Positions 1-12,000 of a stretch of 64,000 nt of DNA are shown here, in pieces. The first letter of the stretch is position 1; each line of letters starts with the position of its first letter. The notes beneath the pieces are model-generated. The model was not told where the DNA came from and did not search any database. It worked only from the letters and a program-made list of their open reading frames with translations. The DNA is from Lumbricus rubellus (Eukaryota; Annelida; Clitellata; Crassiclitellata; Lumbricidae). Where the stretch lies: contig OX243815.1 in the NCBI GenBank assembly GCA_945859605.1, forward strand, positions 35,767,785-35,831,784, in the 5' to 3' direction. The translations under genes were made by a program, and so were the position numbers.

Positions 1-41
1 TATATATATACATATATATATACATATATATATATATATAA
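1..41. repeat. (TA)n microsatellite
   Basis: The window opens in an alternating TA/CATA tract. It is simple sequence, probably intronic to the MAGI gene whose exons start at 3011. Confidence 0.8.
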
Positions 42-131
42 ATGCTTGTGTGTGTATACATTGCATGCAACATACATTATTACAGCAACAGACTGAAAAA
101 CAAATCAGCTGTCAAATGGGTCAAACCAGCC

Positions 132-846
132 CAAGCAATGGTTGATGTTAAGGCAATGGTTGATGTTGAGGCAATGGTTGATGTTAAAGCAATGGTTGAT
201 GTTAAGGCAATGGTTGATGTTACAGCATTGATTGATGTTAAGGCAATGGTTGATGTTAAAGCATTGATTGATGTTGAGGCAAAGGTTGACGTTAAGGCAA
301 TGGTTGATGTTAAGGCAATGGTTGATGTTAAAGCAATGGTTGATGTTAAGGCATTGATTGATGTTGAGGCAATGGTTGATGTTACAGCATTGATTGATGT
401 TAAGGCAATGGTTGATGTTAAAGCATTGATTGATGTTGAGGCAAAGGTTGACGTTAAGGCAATGGTTGATGTTAAGGCAATGGTTGATGTTAAAGCAATG
501 GTTGATGTTAAAGCAATGGTTGATGTTAAGGCATTGATTGATGTTGAGGCAATGGTTGATGTTAAGGCAATGGTTGATGTTAAAGCAATGGTTGATGTTA
601 AGGCAATGGTTGATGTTAAAGCAATGGTTGATGTTAAGGCAATGGTTGATGTTAAGGCAATGGTTGATGTTAAGGCAATGGTTGATGTTAAAGCAATGGT
701 TGATGTTAAAGCAATGGTTGATGTTAAGGCATTGATTGATGTTGAGGCAATGGTTGATGTTGAGGCAATGGTTGATGTTGAGGCAATGGCTGATGTTGAG
801 GCAATGGTTGATGTTGAGGCAATGGTTGATGTTGAGGCAATGGTCA
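132..846 (+). repeat. 18-bp minisatellite (GCAATGGTTGATGTTAAG)
   Basis: About 39 head-to-tail copies of an 18-bp unit, with variants such as GCATTGATTGATGTTGAG that recur in blocks, which suggests higher-order duplication of groups of units. Because 18 is a multiple of three, an open frame (42-872) runs through it and would encode repeats of AMVDVK. There is no other sign of coding: no signal peptide, no domain, and no splice-compatible link that I can make to the MAGI frame. It is most likely a noncoding intronic array. Confidence 0.9.
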
Positions 847-940
847 GTGGTAGTCGTGTGGTGATTTTATGAAGTTTTTGATTTTGGGCAATTCAGAGCA
901 GAATGTTGTCTGTCAGTTGTTATAACTTATAGATTGCCAC

Positions 941-1122
941 CAGTGTGTGTGTGTGTGTTTGTTTGTTTGTATGTGTGTGTGTTTGTGTGTGTGTGTTTGT
1001 GTGTGTGTGTGTTTGCGTGTGTGTTTGTGTGTGTGGGTGTGTGTGTTTGTGTGTGTTTGTGTGTGTGGGTGTGTGTTTGTTTGTATGTGTGTGTGTGTGT
1101 TTGTGTGTGTTTGTGTGTGTCT
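941..1122. repeat. (TG)n / (TGTTTG)n microsatellite
   Basis: About 180 bp of GT dinucleotides interrupted by TTTG and GGTG. The open frames on both strands here are by-products of composition. Confidence 0.9.
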
Positions 1123-1527
1123 GGTGGAGATTTAGATGCATAACCAGCTGCTGAGCACTAGAAATAGGATGGTATTTATCAATTGCAGCTGCTTGTTCGT
1201 CTGTCTCTCTCTATACACCCATCTTAATTGCCTACAGGTGGTTGCTAGAACTTACTCACACAGGTGTACATTTCACCTCTGAATGTTCAGGCTATTTTCC
1301 ACTGGTAAAGAGAAGAGGTATTGAGTAGAGGTAGAATTCTATATCAAGATATAGGACAAGTTCTTGGAATACTGCGTTGCATCAATTAGAATGGCTTTTA
1401 AAAGAGAAAATCTTGTGTGGGTAAAGGTCAGATAATTTATTGGAGACTGAAGACTGAAACTTTACATAGGAATTAATTGATTTGCTAACAATGAGAAGTG
1501 TTGCTTTTACAATAGCTTTTAATTAGT

Positions 1528-1891
1528 CACGACCATCTTATCCATTAGGCACAGTGGGCCTATAAATTTTTTCATTGCCACCAAAATAGAAAAATTAAAT
1601 TGAATTAAATTAATAACTTAAATTTTTTTAGTACTGGAACAGTTTAAGTTAAATTGTGTTACATTATGTTGACTTTACCGCTCTTTACATTAGCATAATC
1701 ACATAAAACGTCCTTAAATATATCATTTTCCGTATAAAGCGCTCATGAATTAAGATTAAAAATTGAGTCCACGCAAGTGACATGTCGTCAAGAAATAATG
1801 TGAATATGTTTCGTTCTAAAGCCAAGCTGGCCGTTGTGGGCCTATGAATGCAAGAGTGCCTAGGGCCTATGATGACCTTAAAACGGTCCTG
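1528..1891. mobile_element. degraded hAT-like miniature element (copy A)
   Basis: The right end reads ...GTGCCTAGGGCC...TTAAAACGGTCCTG, like the right end of the better copy at 4288-4754. The left end CACGACCATCTTA is a decayed inverted match. Flanking 8-mers taattagt and taacgagt agree at six of eight positions, as expected for an old 8-bp target-site duplication. No coding sequence. Confidence 0.5.
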
Positions 1892-2139
1892 TAACGAGTG
1901 TCTTTTTTAGTGCAAAGGTGTTACTAATTAATTTGTGTCGTTGAACATTAGAGTAGATCTGGATTTTAATTGAACTGTCTTGACCTATATCCATAATAAT
2001 GTCTTGACCTATATCCATAATAATGTCTCCTGGTTTTACTTGAGCTTCAGCGATGTCTATTATTATGCAGCAGCCTTTAAGACTTGTGAGGTGTACGACT
2101 GTATGTCTCATGATTGTATGGAATGCCTTTAAAGACATT

Positions 2140-2172
2140 CTCTTTTATATATTTATATACATAATATATAAT

Positions 2173-2209
<37 letters not shown>

Positions 2210-2210
2210 G
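2140..2210. repeat. (TA)n microsatellite
   Basis: Alternating TA tract of about 70 bp, slightly interrupted. Confidence 0.8.
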
Positions 2211-2424
2211 CTCAAGGTCAAGCAACAAAACCTGCTACCACTGGAATGGTATACTATTATTGTTATTAATTCAATTTGTAATGCACACCGAAATGTTAAT
2301 CTGAAGAATGGATAGTCAGCCGTCAGGAGAAGATTCAGCTTGAAAGCCAAGAAGAAATAATGAGTTTTGAATGATTTATATTGTTTATTTATTTTTATGT
2401 TTTTACGGTTTGCACAAAAAGTTG

Positions 2425-2532
2425 GAGGCCCAGTGGCACATTGGATAACACACTGGCATGGAAATAAGCGGTGCTGAGTAACTGTTGATTCCCGAACCGT
2501 ACCCCCCATTACTCTACCGTGCCCCCATGGGG

Positions 2533-2595
<63 letters not shown>
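2425..2595 (+). mobile_element. tRNA-derived SINE-like element with (ATT)n tail
   Basis: An A-box-like stretch (AGTGGCACATTGGATAACAC) is followed about 50 bp later by a B-box-like TGTTGATTCCCGAACC, then a tail of about 20 ATT triplets (2536-2594). Pol III box order plus a simple 3' tail is the usual tRNA-SINE layout. It does not fold as an intact tRNA. The family is not recognised. Confidence 0.45.
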
Positions 2596-3010
2596 GAACT
2601 GGATGACTATTACATGATCAATTAGCAAACCAATGCACAGCAGACTAGAAGAATCGTCAATGCCACTGGTGGATGGCTGAGTGTACACTTGACACGAATC
2701 AAGTGATTGCCAATGACAGATGTCATTTATGTTCAGAGTCTTAGAGCTCTTGTACCTTGGAGACACATTCAGTTTTAGAGGAAGTGTATTGCTGGCCATC
2801 CAACATTGAATTGAACGTTCTTACTTGTTCTTGCTTGAGTCTTGTGTTGGAAAGCAGACATGATGAATCTGAGCAGTTTTCTCAAAGAAGCAGCAGCAGC
2901 TGTCAATGTGGTGTAAGCTGATTGAAGAGTCTACATTGTCATCTAGATGTGTATTTGTGTAATGGAGTAATGAAAAATGCATCGATTGCTTGTTTCTGAT
3001 GATTTTTCAG

Positions 3011-3068
3011 AGCTTCCCTATGGATGGGAGAAGGTCGTTGATCCAGACTACGGTGTCTACTACATTGA
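3011..3068 (+). CDS. MAGI: MAGI exon: first half of WW domain
   Basis: Encodes (E)[18 protein letters not shown] plus two bases of Asp. It holds the first WW tryptophan and the central tyrosines. The acceptor is tttttcag and the donor GA|gtaagt. The MAGI WW2 consensus LPYGWEK...YGTYYVDH is matched almost residue for residue. Confidence 0.93.
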
Positions 3069-6000
3069 GTAAGTGTTCACCATCTCTTCCTAATGAGTCA
3101 ATGGCACGATTGTCTGGTCATCGTTGCTGCTGCTGGTGCTGCTGATGCTGATGCTGTAGTTGATTATCCTGATTAGTTCCTTTATTATTATCTAGTCGCA
3201 GGTGTCTGAGTGTCTCCACTGTTGACTGAAGAGATTCATTAGCTGCGCTGCTAAGTAATTATATTACACGCTGGTCGTCCACTGGATCTACTCTCCAAGT
3301 CTCTAGTAACTTAGATATAATTATTGACCTGCAATCTATTTTCCAGATATATCTATCAGAAGCAATCTATTAGTAGTACAGTTTTCATTGTGTACAGTAG
3401 GAGATCATTAGTAAAAGCTATTTGTGTACATATAGACGTATAAGTTATATGGATCACATATAAGTTATATGGATCACTAATAAGGATATTGTGAAATGAA
3501 ATGATGGCCTTGTCTTAAAGGCTGATGGTAATAAGGATACAGAATGATACAAGTGCAGCATCAGATGAATGCAAATAAAACACATGAAATGTCTGGTAGC
3601 GTGCAATGCGTGCATATGATGTCAAGCCACCAAAACCATGTACGTGACAATGGAACAACTCCCACAGAAATGTGCTAAGAATCTCAGAACTGATGTATTA
3701 CTTTTTGCTGTAAAATTCTGTTTTTTCCTGTGATGCATTCACTATCCTTATTAAATATATTCATTGACTTTGTTTGTACATGTATAATGAGAATAGTGCA
3801 TTAATGAAAAAGCTACTGTTGCAGTAAAGTAAACCTTTAAAAATCTAAATTTAAGCTACACAATACTTTGAAACAACTATTTTGGGGCAACATTCTGAGA
3901 TTAGATTATGATATCAAGTGCAGAGTGGCATATTAGCGGAGACCATAGATGTAAAAACCAATGGAAACGGAATTTTAAAAAAGGGAAAAAAGTTGTTTTA
4001 TTTCGGGGCAAAAAGCGGGGGGGGACGACAAGAAAACAAAACGGAAAATAAGTTGCCTTTGTTACATCTTCAACTTCACTTTTAGCTTAAAACTCTTGTT
4101 TATGCAATTTTATCTTAATCCGCAAATAACTCAACTTTATTAGTATGCCAAAATAAATTATTAGTGACATTAATCTACAATAGTTATTTTTTAAACTTTG
4201 GTTCAATAAGAAATTTAGAAAATTGAAGGTATCCTTTCAAATTCAATTGTAAGCAAAAGTCCGCTGAAGATCATGCTGCATGATGCTCAGAGCTGTTTTA
4301 ACGCCTAGGCACGCGAGGCACGTGCCTAGGGCCCCGCACAACAGGGGGGCCCCGAGGCGACCCAAAATAATAGACTACATCACATAACAAAATTAATGAG
4401 CAACATGTTATACGAACTTTGATGTATGTTAAACTAACATTTACTTTACACGTTTAGCACAAATATTGAAGTCTTAGACTATTCAGGTCAGCATTGCGAT
4501 AGTTGAGAAATTTGTTAAAATTGCAATGCAAAAATTCAAAAAATTTCCGGTGGGGGAGGGGCACATTCCCTCCCCTTGTCCCTCCCCACTCGGCGCTATG
4601 TGTCTCAGCGATCGACCGGCATTTACTCGTTCTCCGTCTCTCAGACACCTGAGGAGTGGAACTAGATGAGACTACATAGGCTATAGTTACGTTTAGAATA
4701 ATATTAGGCCTAGTGTTTGTGCCTAGGGCCCCAAAATTCTTTAAAACGGCCCTGATGATGCTGATCAACATAATGCAATTAACTTCAACAGATGTGTACT
4801 AAATTATATATTTTACTTAAAATTGTTACTTTTATAGGCCTAAGAAGTTTGTGTCAAATTAACTTTTATGAATTTCATTTCTTGTAGGGACCTACTACAT
4901 GTATTTCTCTAATGATGACCTTAAACAATTAAATAATTACTTCAGTTAGCTGAATCCTCGAGAGTACAGTGAAAACATAATGATTGTCAGTAAAAAATAA
5001 AATTAAGGAAAATAATAACAGACAGTAACTATATAAACGCAGTTACATAAAAAAATTTAAAAATGGAATAAAATGACACGAAAAATAGATAACGAAAGAA
5101 ACGACGGTTTTGGGGGAGGGGAATGAAAAGAAAAGCCATTTTAAACAACTGTGGCAGAGACTAAGTAAGTAAGAGTAGTCTACAGCGATGAAAAAGCTGC
5201 CTCAAATTATTCAGTGTTGTTATGGTTCTATACGACTGATTTCATTCATTCATTTGTTCATTCTGTGGACTTATATAGCACCCTTCAAGAAACCTACTTA
5301 GGAGTGCTCCCAACCCAGTCACTGCACAGGAAAGAAGACTTGAGAGATTTTTAAAACATTCCCAGATTTGCCTGTAATGTCATCACACAGTCAATATCAG
5401 CCTAATTGAATAGACATCCACCACTAAAATCATTGAATTTCCAGATATTTTACTTCCGTTCTTGGTATTGTATTTCCTTCAGCTATATTTATTTTTGCCA
5501 TCATCACATTCATCAGTGAACTACATGCTTAAGGCTGTGTCTGCCTTTTTTTCAACAGAATAGGTTTTCGTGTTTTTGAGAAAGCACCTTATAAGAAGCC
5601 ATAACTCTGAAAATGATCCATATTCTTGCCTTGCTGTAAATATACACCGTGAGTCAAAAAAAAGTAAGCCAAATTGTTTTTCATATATCTCTAATGCCTG
5701 ATAACATATCACGCTAAAATTTTCCAAATATTTAGGGAATTGGACGAAGAATATGATCCCAAAATTTCATGGGATAAAATTGAACGGATAAAAAGATATG
5801 AATCTGTAAACTTCATATGCCGAAATTGCCGTTTACAAGCAATTTTTTGTCAGATTCAATAAAAAGTAAGCTAAACTGTTTTTATTATATCTCCAATGCC
5901 AGCTAATTAATCATACTAAAACTTTCCAGATATTTAGATAATTTAACCTAGAATAGGATTCCAAAATATCATGAAATAAATTTGAACGGATAGAAAGATA

Positions 6001-9000
6001 TGAATATTTGAACTTCATCTCCGAAATTTCAGTTTTCAGCAAATCTGTTATGGTGTTCGCTGCAGTTTTGATGCCTGATAATTCCCAATTTTGGTCTTCA
6101 GTGATCCTGGAGTAAAAATTTACGGAATATAAAGTGTGGAGCGTGCATAATGAAAGACCGAGTCTACCAGACAACAATCCATGATATAAACGATCTGAAG
6201 CAACGCTTGTTGGAAGTGTGGGATGGCCTGAACCAGAGGATAATCGACGATGCTGTTGCCTAATGGCGCCTGCGCCTCAAGGCTTGCGTGCAAGCTGAAG
6301 GATGACATTTTGAGCATCTTATTTAATTAAATAATCAAATCATACTGATGGGGTCGTATTGCTAGTTCAATTATCTACATATCTGGAAAATTTTAGAATG
6401 ATTCATCATCAGGCATTAGAGATATGAGAAAAAGTTTGACTTACATTTTACTGAATCTGACAAAAAATTGCTTGTAAACGGCAATTTCGGCATATGAAGT
6501 TTAAAGATTCATATCTTTTTATCCGTTCAACTTTATCTCATGAAATTTTGGAATCATATTCTTGGTCCAATTCTCTAAATATTTGGAAAAATTTTAGCGT
6601 GATATGTTATCAGGCATTAGAGATATATGAAAAACAATTTGGCTTACTTTTTTTTGACTCACGGTGTATAGTCATAAGAAATAATTGTTGAGAGACGGTT
6701 GACAGGTGGCTTTCATCTAAACAGAAGGAACTTTGATGCTTGCATTTCTGCAATTATTTTGCTAGAACTTGGTGCAAGCTTAAGTTCTAAGATTTCTCTA
6801 TATCTATTATACATGCATACATGTTGCACATACTGTGGACATGAAATAGCGATGGCATGACTATATTGTATTGGCATTTCTAAAGCACCTCAGAGGTGCT
6901 CGAAATAACTGTTCAGAGGTACAATTATGCATAATACATGTCACTAATATTGGAGATCAGAAACAAGGAGAAGGAAATGTACATTGCTGCATGTACATAC
7001 ATGTTCCCTCCCACCCACCTACGGCTTCTGTGCAGTGAGTCAGAAAATGTGTAGAACCAGCGTGTGTAATTATGCTGCAGTCAAGCAGTGGCATACTTGT
7101 CTTCGCACATGCGTGTGTAATTATGCTGCAGTCAAGCAGTGGCATACTTGTCTTCGCACATGCGTTACTCCCAAGGAAGTCAAGTTGAACATAGACTTTA
7201 ACTTTCTTAATGTTCAGAAATGACTCATCTATATCTGCTTGAAATTTCTTTGACATGACCTGATATTTGACGAAGTTACAGTAAAATATGTAGAGTAACG
7301 TTTTTCATGAGTCACCGTGTATTTAGGGCAGTCGAAACTAGTTTCAGTTGCCAATTCCATGGTTACACAATACACAGTGAAAAATAGATAGATCAATAGC
7401 TGACAATGAATGATTATTGTTACTATGAGGTCGAGATGAGAGAGATGAAAGGGTGAGCTGTAAAATGATGAGAGTAACTGAACGGATTACTGGTTTGTTG
7501 TGTGCATATTTTTCTGGAGGAATGATGGCGAGGGTCAGTGGTCAATTGTTTCCATTTCCACTGTCTACTGACATTTGCTTGTTTTGTGCGAGTGGTGCAG
7601 AGGGGATTAGGCTTTCACTGAGGAACGGACTAGAATGGCTTTGTATTAAGTGCCTCTAATCTCAGACCGGCTGAGAGGCATTCATCAGCCTTTGAAATGT
7701 GGTTGTATGTTGTCCTGGCATTTTCTTGGCTGTTTGTCATTGTCTTTGATTAATATTCCATTGGATGAGTTGTGGAAATTCAACACTTGGGCAGTTCAAA
7801 GCCATTTTGCTGTGGCTTTTTTATTCTGAATGTTTACTGGTGAATATGGACAGCTAGGTAAAGGCTGGTAAGGGCTTTGATAATGCCGACAGTATTATAT
7901 GGTTGTGAGACATGGACAATGACCAAGAAAATGGAAAAAATGATTAACTCTTGTGAGATGTGGATTTGGAGGAAGATGCAGAGAATAACTTGGAAGGAAA
8001 AAAGGACAAATGAGTGGGTATGCACAGAAATTGGTATCGATATGGATGAGTCGTTACAACAAACAGTGCTAAGAAGAAAGTTGTGTTTCTTTGATCATTT
8101 TATGTGCACAAATGGACTGGAAAAAGATATGATGCTGGCATGCGGAGAGGAGAAAACAAGGGCGGCCGAGGAAAAGGTGGTTGGACGAGGTTCAAGAAAC
8201 AACAGTAGTGAATTTGGAAGAACTAAGGGAAGCTACATCAGAAAGAAAGAATTGGAGAAGGCTGGTCATGATGGTCGCTAGAGTTCAAGAAACTGACAGC
8301 ACAAGGCAAGGCAATGGACAGTTAGAGAAGTATTGGATGCAGGAAGGACTCTATCTTTAATAGATTTTGGAAGAAATGAGGATGCTGTCTGTGCTTCTTA
8401 AATCCAGAAAGGAATGTCATTTCTATAATTTTATTCTTTGAAGCCATGACATTCTATTAAATGTCTCATTTATTCAGTTGTCACAACAACTGATCAATTG
8501 ATATGAATTGAAGCACATCTTGTGAAAGTAGAGAGTTTGTTGTGTAGCATGTACATGCTTGTAACATGATGTAAGTCATGTAGGTGAAGAGGATTTAAAT
8601 GTCGAGATGTTGATCTGCGTTTACGATGCAGATGTTGTCAATTCTCTCAAAACATCATGCAGACCAATTCCGTGAGAACTGTTGCGATGAATGAATCTTC
8701 TGAGTTTTTAAATTAAATCTATGACATTCTTCATTTCTTATTGACATTCTATAGCCATTGTATGCTAATCTATACCTTCATTTTTAGTTTTAAAAAAGGC
8801 ATATGTGAATTTGTAGTTTTTATTCTCAGTAATCTTTGAAGTGTCTAGTGGTTGTGCTTGTATTTCAGCCACGTTAATCGAAAGACGCAATATGACTTTC
8901 CAGTAACATTAAGCGGCTCGTCAGGTAGGAAATTCTTAATATTTGTCTCATGAATATTATTATAGATAACAGCAGTCAAAGCTGAGTTGTTTTTATCGAT

Positions 9001-12000
9001 TGCAGATTCCACTTTTTCTTATCTAACACCAAGTCACACCATAAAAGCTATCACTAAATGTATGTAAGCATGAGTAAACTGTCTGTCTATTATTTCATGT
9101 TGCTTTAGTATGCCTAGAGGTAGTGATGTTCTCTGGAATAAAGCTGCCTGGTTTCAATGCTGGTGCTGGCAGATTTACTTAACCATTTCTGTTGATTTTG
9201 CAACATGAATTGATTTATTTACGTCTCTGAAATCAAAGGTGGACTTAATGATTATACATATGCGATATTGTACATGTTTATTTATACATATACATACGTA
9301 ATTAATTTATATATGTCCTATATATATAATATTATATATATGGCAGTATTTGGGTATCAAAGGCTGATTATTCTTCTACAAAATTTATTTTATGTGCTGA
9401 TCAAAAAGATACTTGAGAAATGATGAGCTGGCCAGTGTAATTGCCTTTTTGCAATTTGGCAAAAGAAAGTGATAGGAGAGCCAGTTAAATGAGGAGATAG
9501 TGTCCAGCTGAACTATGGCAGTAGAACAGGACTGTTTGACAGCCTCTTCAGAGCCACCATGTGAATAATAATGAAAATTGTCGAACCTGAGAGAGTGAAT
9601 CAGAGATGGAAAGAATACTGCGAGGAACTATACATCGAAGTAGATGAGCACGTAGAGATTGACATCCAGGAAAGGGAACCACCACCGCTGAAGGAAGAGA
9701 TCAGGCGCGCAGTAATGAAGTCGGCGTCACGAAAGGCACCAGGTCCCGATGACGTGGCAGCTGAATTACTGAGGTTTGGAGGAGAAATGACAGTGACCAA
9801 ACTGCATGAGATATGTACGGAAGTGTGGAAGACCGGAGTATGGCCGGAAGAATGGACTCAATCAACATTCATCCCACTTCCCAAGAAGGGTGACCCGCTC
9901 CAGTGTGACAATTACAGAACCATTGCACTGGTCTCGCACGCAAGCAAAATTTTGCTGCGCGTTATGCTAGACCGCATGCAAAACAAGCTCGAAATGGAGA
10001 TTGCACAGGAACAAGCGGGCTTCAGACCTAAAAGAGGTACAAGAGACCAGATTGTGAACCTCAGGATTATAATAGAGAAAGCAAGAGAAAGAAATCAACC
10101 ACTCTACCTTTGTTTCATTGACTTTACTAAGGCCTTTGATAGGGTCCGACACGATCAGCTATGGCTAACCATGCTTGAAATGGGCTTTCCACCTCATCTA
10201 GTCCAGCTGATAAGAAATTTGTACAGACAACAACAGGCAAATGTAAGAACAAACGACCACACTTCAGCATGGTTCAAGGTTAGAAAAGGTGTTAGACAGG
10301 GCTGCAACCTCTCCCCATGTTTGTTTAACATTTTAGCAGAGCAAATTATGCGAAAGGTTTTGCCGGTGGATTCAGGATTGGCGGAAGAACCATCAATAAC
10401 CTGAGATATGCTGACGATATTGTCCTACTGGCCACAACACCAGAAGAACTACAAGAACTCGTGAAACAAGTCGCAAGTGCTGCAGAAGAATATGGAATGT
10501 CAATCAACGTAACTAAGACGAAAGTTATGACGACTACTGAGGAGGTGCTCAAAACGGTGGTGGGTACGGGAAGACTAGAACAAGTGGATTCCTTTGTATA
10601 TTTAGGGAGTAGGATATCAAAAGATGGGAATTGTGCGAGTGAAGTTAAATCAAGACTAGCCATGGGAATGATCGTCATGACCAAATTGACGAAAATTTGG
10701 AAGAATAAATCAATCAGCATCGTCACCAAATTGCGGTTGATGAAGGCTTTGGTGTGGCCAGTAGCGACGTATGGATGTGAAGTATGAACTCTGAAAAAGG
10801 ATGAAGAAAAGCGAATTCAAGCATTTGAGAACAAGTGTATCAGAAAGCTACTGAGAATTCCATGGACTAAAATGATGACCAATGAACAGGTGTATGTGTC
10901 AGCGGGAGCCACAAGAGAACTATTGGCCCACACCAAAATTCGGAAACTTCGATATTTTGGTCATATCATGAGACAACAAAACGGTAGCATCGAAAGCAGC
11001 ATCATGACGGGTTTTGTGGAGGGGAACCGAGGACGAGGAAGGCCGAGGATATCTTGGATCGACAACGTCCTGAACTGGACAGGACTTGTAGGCTCTGACT
11101 TAATGAGCGCGACAAGGAACAGAAGACTCTGGGCATTAAAGGTCCATTCATGTAGCCAACCGTCGCGATGCGACGATGGCGACATGACATGACATGACAT
11201 TATGTTACATATTAACATTATACCAGTAAATTGCTGAAATCTATTTTACAGAACTTTATTTATTCATTCATTTTTTAAATTTTTTTTTATGTTGTTGTTG
11301 TTGTTGTTGCTTTGGTTGTTACGCAAGCAAAAGAACAGAATTTATGTATGTTCTTCTCTTAAATCACCAAAGACAGAGTTAATTATATCTTTAGCAGCCA
11401 ATTCATATTGAGAACTGGCTTGTACACTATGAAAAAAAGTTTCTAAACTTTAGCCATTGCAACTTAAAAAAAGTAAAGTCCATCCAGTTCCATGTGGAAC
11501 ACAGGGAGGCGCTCATCTCTTTTTCAATGGCCTTGAGCCAGCAAAGGTCCTGGACACAGGGCCAGTTTTGCTTTTTTATCATTTTTTTGTGTTGTATGTT
11601 TCTTAAATGTTTTCCTCTGTAATTTTTTTAATTTATTGCCAGTTGATGCAGCTGTTCGTTTATCGACGACAGAGGTTGAAAACATGAAGGAAAACAACTT
11701 AGAGAAAGAAAATCGAAATTCTAGTTCAGGTAAATGGAGACATTGTGACAACAGTAGAATTCAGATTTACAGGTAGCTTGAAATAATTCTCAGTAGATTT
11801 ACACTTAATTCCTCAAGATTACGACCAGCATGTACTAAGAGTGACTGTGAAACTAATTCAGCTCATCGTTGAACAGCTGTCAAATTCAGAAAATGTCTGT
11901 GGAAAGTGTATAATTATAGTGCAAGAGAAAACTAAGTTTAATTGAAGATGACAGTATTTATTGGTGAAACTGTTTCTGTAACTCTTCCACAGCAAATGCC

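Noticed and set aside
920..1154. Open frames on both strands across the TG tract
   Set aside because: Cys/Val- and His/Thr-only peptides from dinucleotide repeats. No coding signal.
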